Source: Pelargonium cotyledonis
Taxonomy: Eukaryota > Streptophyta > Magnoliopsida > Geraniales > Geraniaceae
DNA length: 24,775 nucleotides
Reading direction: 5' to 3'
Assembly (NCBI GenBank): GCA_036897625.1
Contig: JAYMTA010000739.1
Location: forward strand, 1 to 24,775
The notes under the pieces are model-generated. The model did not search any database. It was not told the DNA's origin and saw only the letters and a list, made by a program, of their open reading frames with translations. A program made the position numbers and the translations under genes. Below, piece by piece: positions 21,001 through 24,775 of this stretch; position 1 is the stretch's first letter; each line of letters opens with the position of its first letter.

Positions 21001-21582
21001 CTTCTTTCGACCTCTAACCTGACCCTTTCTCTGCGAACCCCGCTTGGCTAATTTCTTACTACGCACCTTTCTTGTTACCCTGAATTCTTCTTCCTCTTCA
21101 AGACCATCATCTTCATCCGCCGTAAATTCCTCGTCCTCCAGCATAAATTCTTCATCCACCAGAGTAAATTCCTCATCCTTCTCGTCATCATTGTCTTCAT
21201 CGTCCCCATCCTCATCATTCACATCAAAATCCTCATCATCTTCCTCCTCATCCTTGTCATCAGGAAATGCCCTTTTCCTCTTCCGCAATGGCTTACCACT
21301 GGTCTTCCTTTTCCAACCCAATAAACCCCTTTGTGGTTTCGGCCTAGCAACCTTCTTCACCTCTTCCACCTCATCCTCGTCCTCATCCACCGCATAATCC
21401 GCAAAACTCTCTTCTGATGCACACCCATCTAAAAAGGATCCATAATCCTCCGAATCATCAGATACCACATCTTTCTCGTCCGAAACAACATAGTCCGCAT
21501 CTGAATCATCAGAACCCTTCTCTTCCGACCGAGCCCTTTTCCTAAAATTGCCCCTACAACCAACCTTCACTCCCCTCCCCAT
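18028..21582 (-). CDS. RING finger and PHD finger nuclear protein (PHRF1-like domain order)
   Basis: The coding exons on the minus strand are 21582-20368, 20287-19243 and 18284-18028, giving 838 residues. Residues 1-320 are long acidic runs alternating with Lys/Arg clusters (several nuclear localisation signals). A C3HC4 RING finger follows (C333, C336, C352, H354, C357, C360, C371, C374). A C4HC3 PHD finger starts just after the first coding intron (C426, C429, C441, C444, H449, C452, C466, C469). A Gly/Phe/Ser/Pro-rich region carries a 26-residue tandem duplication. The last exon encodes ARRSTHTTLAACGLEH and CLSCFDSFVRDVV, a C-terminal segment I recall from plant homologues. RING plus PHD suggests a chromatin-reading E3 ubiquitin ligase; function and substrate are unknown. 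ATG 21582 was chosen because a leader-intron acceptor CAG precedes it directly; the open frame upstream has no ATG. Confidence 0.93.
18476..18632. mobile_element. Tourist-like MITE candidate with TAA target-site duplication
   Basis: The 157-bp element starts GGTAGCGGTTGG and ends AACACTACC; the inverted ends match as GGTAGYG-TTG. TAA is present on both sides (18473-18475 and 18633-18635). A 3-bp TAA/TTA duplication is the habit of PIF/Harbinger (Tourist) elements. No coding capacity. It lies in intron 2 of the PHD/RING gene. Confidence 0.6.
18764..19024. mobile_element. Second Tourist-like MITE candidate with TTA target-site duplication
   Basis: The left end GGTAGCGCTTCAATTAGAAC and the reverse complement of the right end, TCTAGCTTTTGGATTAGGAT, form long imperfect inverted repeats that continue through TTTTGTTCA-AATTG-GAAT. 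TTA flanks both sides (18761-18763 and 19025-19027). A further GTAGCGTTTGG copy sits inside at about 18861, suggesting a nested or composite structure. It lies in the same intron as the element at 18476. Confidence 0.6.
19806..19961 (-). repeat. 78-bp in-frame tandem duplication in the PHD/RING coding sequence
   Basis: Copies at 19806-19883 and 19884-19961 have a 78-bp period and few differences. They encode two 26-residue units containing HTTSAPGFGFGFFSPPRHSV. The frame is kept. Confidence 0.95.
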
Positions 21583-22053
21583 CTGTTCTTGCACACAAAA
21601 ATCAAAACACCCAGACTATCAAAACCCAATCAACAAAAACCCAAATTTCCAACACAAACTATCAACCATGTTCTTGAATTTCACCAACCAACATTAAAAC
21701 CCATTTCACCCATAAATCCAAAGAATCTTTCCTTAGTTGTTTTCTGGGTTAGGCTCAAAATCCCCAATTGGGGCCATAAAAAGAATTCAATGCAATTCCA
21801 TAACAAGAAAATACAAAAATTAAATTAAAAAATCACAAATATCACCTCCCACCGATCTGTATATCCAGGAACAGATCAGCTTTGCATGTAGAAAATAAAA
21901 CCCACAAATATAAAAATATAAAAAAAAAAATCTAAAAATTCGAAGAAATCATTAAAGTATCAAGAAACATAAAACATGTTCAGTTCCATACACATAAACA
22001 TTTCTGCAAAATCGTAACAATAAAAAAAAAAACAAAACAAAACAAAACAGTAC
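21583..22053 (-). other. Leader intron of the PHD/RING gene (predicted)
   Basis: On the minus strand CTCTCAG|GTACTG at 22054/22053 is a good donor, and TGCAAGAACAG|ATG at 21583/21582 is an acceptor placed directly before the start codon. The intervening 471 bases are AT-rich and noncoding. The leader exon would be roughly 22054-22108. Confidence 0.6.
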
Positions 22054-22132
22054 CTGAGAGGAGGAAGCAAGAACTGCTGAGAGAAAAATCAGAAATGTTT
22101 ATTCAAAAACGTTTTCTCTGATTTTTGTTTAG

Positions 22133-22140
22133 TTTTTATA
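22133..22140 (-). promoter_or_regulatory. TATA box of the PHD/RING gene
   Basis: TATAAAAA on the minus strand lies about 80 bases upstream of the predicted leader-intron donor, so transcription would start near 22108. Confidence 0.5.
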
Positions 22141-23289
22141 GAAATGGTGATTTTTTTAATTTTTAATTTTATTTTAAATTTCGTAGAGGGATTAGTGTGT
22201 ACGCAACTTCATTGGTGGGGTGGGTGAAATGACGATTGTGCCCCTTGGTTTTTGCTTTTGGCAGTTTAACTGTAATTTTGACTTGCGAGGTTTTGATGAG
22301 GTGGAGCAGCGTCACATCATGGGGACGGACGGTGAGGGCCAATCAGGACCGTCCAATTTTAGATCAGCGGTGGTGAATTTTCTAAATTCATCACCTAAAA
22401 TCTTTTTTCTGTCCTGTGGGACTAACGGTTTGGTTTTTATTCTTCTTGTACTGTGTTCGGTAAGGATAAAATTGGAAATATGGAAATTTTTGAAGAACAA
22501 ATTGAATTTGGAGGGAATTTTAATTACCAAAATAAATAAATAAAATATTTAGGATAAAAAATATTTTATATCCTCTTAACCGAATGCGCGTGAAACATGC
22601 GTTTCTCATTTTCGGAACACGATTTGCCCATGCGCACTCCGTATGTATTTCAAAGATATAATCCGGATTAATAATTGAGTTCAAACTATATTAGAACTCG
22701 CATCCAGATTTGGTGAAAATTTTGATATATAGTTTGAATTCTACATACAAAATGTGCAATTTTGTCTGATCCAACTAGTAAATTCTAAAGAAACATCTAA
22801 CTCAAAAAATTAGTCGTTTGATTTTATGTGATATGAGCCCATAGAATTTTGGGTTGAGTTATGGGTGCACGTAGGTTTTGATTTCAAATTGTTGGCTCTA
22901 CTATGTTTTACATGCATTTTATAGACATCATATATGAATTTATATGTATTTATCGGCATACATACATACATTATCGATGTGAACAATTTGAAAATTATGT
23001 ATCTATAGATAGTCATAGTAGAATTTTATAAATTTATCGGTGCAAAAGCTGAAATATAACTAGACATCATCGATTTCACACACTTAACGGTACAAAAAAA
23101 ATATACATGTAACTTATATGAATCAAATACACATAAAACATATGTTTCCAATTTTTTATTGTATGCAATACTTTTATAGTTTTTATGCCGGTTTCTTGAT
23201 ACCGGTTACAATAAGTTTATTTTTGATATCGGTTACAATAACTTATCTTACGTTATATCGTCATTGAAATTTGGGTTAAAGATTTGTGG

Positions 23290-23420
23290 GCCACCAAGTG
23301 ATTGTAGCGCATTGGATTCCCTTTAAGGTCTCAGGTTCAAGACTCCTTGTCGACGATATAGAGTGAGATTTATTGGTCAAAATGAGAGAGCTACCACCCG
23401 TTGTGTAGCTCAACCGCTAA
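23290..23420 (+). mobile_element. tRNA-derived SINE-like fragment
   Basis: TAGCGCATTGG (23305-23315) resembles a Pol III box A and GGTTCAAGACTCC (23334-23346) a box B. The two are closer together than in a true tRNA. An A run at about 23420 could be a decayed tail. I found no clear target-site duplication, and no tRNA cloverleaf can be folded. Confidence 0.4.
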
Positions 23421-23525
23421 AAAAAACTAATTTTATTATATTTCAAAACCCTTATCTATTCTTATCCGCAACTCTACAAATCTTTTACCCAATTTTCAAT
23501 GATGATAAGTTATTCTACATTACCA

Positions 23526-23725
23526 TAACAAATGACGTGAATAAAGTTTATATGTTGTCATAAAAAAACAACACACTGACAAATATCATGAATACAGTTT
23601 ATTTTTTATATCGGTTACAGTAAGTTATCCTACGTTACACTTTTTTCTTCTTCCTTTTTTATATCGGCGAGGAAAACGTTGTTTACTTTCTTCACGTCAT
23701 TTGTTAGTGTGTTGTTTTTTATGAC
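23526..23725. repeat. Nested inverted repeats, possible MITE or hairpin
   Basis: TAACAAATGACGTGAA (23526-23541) is exactly inverted at 23691-23706. A second pair, GTCATAAAAAAACAACACAC (starting 23557, running to about 23584) and its near-exact inverse at 23699-23725, overlaps the right arm of the first. The two alternative hairpins share one arm, so they cannot both form at once. Confidence 0.8.
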
Positions 23726-24775
23726 GTGGTAATGAAAACATATGGAAATGGATAATCTTGACATACTAAAAAAATGTGTGTCCCCGTTTAGAGGTTTAAA
23801 ATTGAAAAAATCGAGATAGGTATTGAATTTAATTGAAAATGAACCCCATTTAATTTGGATAGTCAAATTTTAATCTTATATAACTTGAATCTTGAATGTT
23901 ATGATAAACTCTTTTGATTTTAAATTTCAAATATGTGATTTTAAATTTATGAGATAAACTCGTTTGAACAATTATAATCGCAATATTATAAATTTCAAAT
24001 TCTTTAAACTTATAATTTCTTAGTAGTATATCAAATCTTAAATATATTAATATTAGTAAAAAGTGAGACTTGCAGTAAAAAAAAAAAAAAAACAAAAAAA
24101 CTATATCAGTGAAGGGCAAAAATGTAAATTCGCAATATGCTAAAAACGTTGTGACATATAAACTGATGATATTGTACAACATTATTATTATTATTATTTG
24201 AAATTTTATTGTACAACATTATTTATTTAGTATAATTCTAAACTTATTAATTTTCTACTTAATTAAAAATTATTATTAGATATTATTGTATGTATATGTA
24301 AACTTACGTAATGTGTATATTCATAAAGAATAAACGACAAATACATACAAAATAATTGAAAATGACAATATGAAATTTGTATTACAATAATTGCAGTTTA
24401 AGCAATCTCTAATATAAATAAACATATGAATTTATAATATTAAATAACATAGAACTATTACCTTTCTATTTTGGGAATAAAGGACATAATTATTTTAGTT
24501 TTTCCAAATATTAGGGGAGCAATGAAATTTTGTAATGGTTAAACCTAATTAGGATTAACATCATATTTACAAGCTAATTGAATATTTGTTCTTAAAAACA
24601 TGATAAAAATGGTTTCATCTCATTTATTGAAATTAATATTAAATATATTTGATTTCAAACTCGCTTTGTTTCTATTCTTAATTTTTTTTTTTTTTGGTGA
24701 CTACAGGAAAGAAAAGAAAAAACAAACTACACAGCCACCACCACGCGGCTATAATGGTCACCACGTTCCTTGTTT

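Larger units (their letters stand above)
22210..24775. other. AT-rich intergenic DNA with repeats, no gene recognised
   Basis: Open frames here are short, AT-rich and unsupported. The region contains a SINE-like fragment (about 23290-23420), repeated ATATCGGTTACA phrases (23205-23640), an inverted-repeat structure (23526-23725), an A run near 24076-24100, a TTA microsatellite near 24180-24198 and a 15-base T run near 24686. The last 70 bases are less AT-rich (GCCACCACCACGCGGC) and might touch a gene outside the window, but this cannot be judged. Confidence 0.55.

Noticed and set aside
20446-21397. Ser-rich plus-strand open frames of 70-117 codons
   Set aside because: They are antisense shadows of the acidic (GAT/GAA/GAG) codons in the PHD/RING exon 1, which read as Ser and Leu codons on the opposite strand.
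22220-22543. 107-codon plus-strand frame upstream of the PHD/RING gene
   Set aside because: It lies in a probable promoter region with no domain. An overlapping antisense frame of similar length shows that openness is not informative here.
23850-24182. 110-codon minus-strand frame rich in Phe, Leu and Ile
   Set aside because: It crosses an A/T homopolymer near 24080, and its hydrophobicity is what AT-rich noncoding DNA produces.
24700-24775. Possible terminal exon of a minus-strand gene at the right edge
   Set aside because: A short frame ending in a TAG can be read, but without further sequence there is no way to separate it from chance.

Overview
The window is nuclear DNA from a flowering plant, almost certainly a eudicot. 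It is AT-rich, its genes are split by GT-AG introns, all four proteins belong to plant families, and there is a plant nuclear tRNA-Thr. I cannot fix the species; a rosid is a guess.

Layout: (1) 1-2087, an AT-rich upstream region whose last 500 bases look like a promoter (paired G-boxes, a telo-box, a CGAGTC cluster). (2) 2088-3566 (+), a three-exon class-B GATA transcription factor with a C-terminal LLM-type motif. Its stop codon and 3' flank are tandemly duplicated. (3) 3885-5690, a spacer with a 118-bp tandem repeat and a tiny poly(A)-tailed retroposon. (4) 7022-9320 (+), a three-exon DEDDh exonuclease matching organelle exonuclease DPD1, with a long leader. (5) 10060-10133 (-), tRNA-Thr(AGT). 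(6) About 10411-11830, four diverged units of a noncoding repeat, followed by a GC-rich island (11940-12300). (7) 13906-17104 (+), a five-exon Di19 zinc-finger gene whose third intron is a textbook AT-AC U12-type intron. (8) 18028-21582 (-), a three-exon nuclear protein with an acidic/basic N-terminus, a RING finger and a PHD finger, facing Di19 tail to tail. Its second coding intron holds two Tourist-like MITE candidates. (9) 22140-24775, AT-rich intergenic DNA with inverted repeats and a SINE-like fragment.

The genes do not form a pathway. They look like unrelated neighbours: two transcription factors (greening/hormone-type GATA and stress-type Di19), one organelle nuclease and one probable chromatin or ubiquitin-ligase factor. 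I found no undescribed multi-gene system. The most notable signals are the AT-AC intron in Di19, the recent duplication over the end of the GATA gene, the in-frame 26-residue duplication in the PHD/RING protein, and several small non-autonomous elements with readable target-site duplications.

Exon boundaries were chosen from splice signals, reading phase and recalled family sequences, with no transcript evidence. Transcript ends and leader introns are less certain than coding exons.
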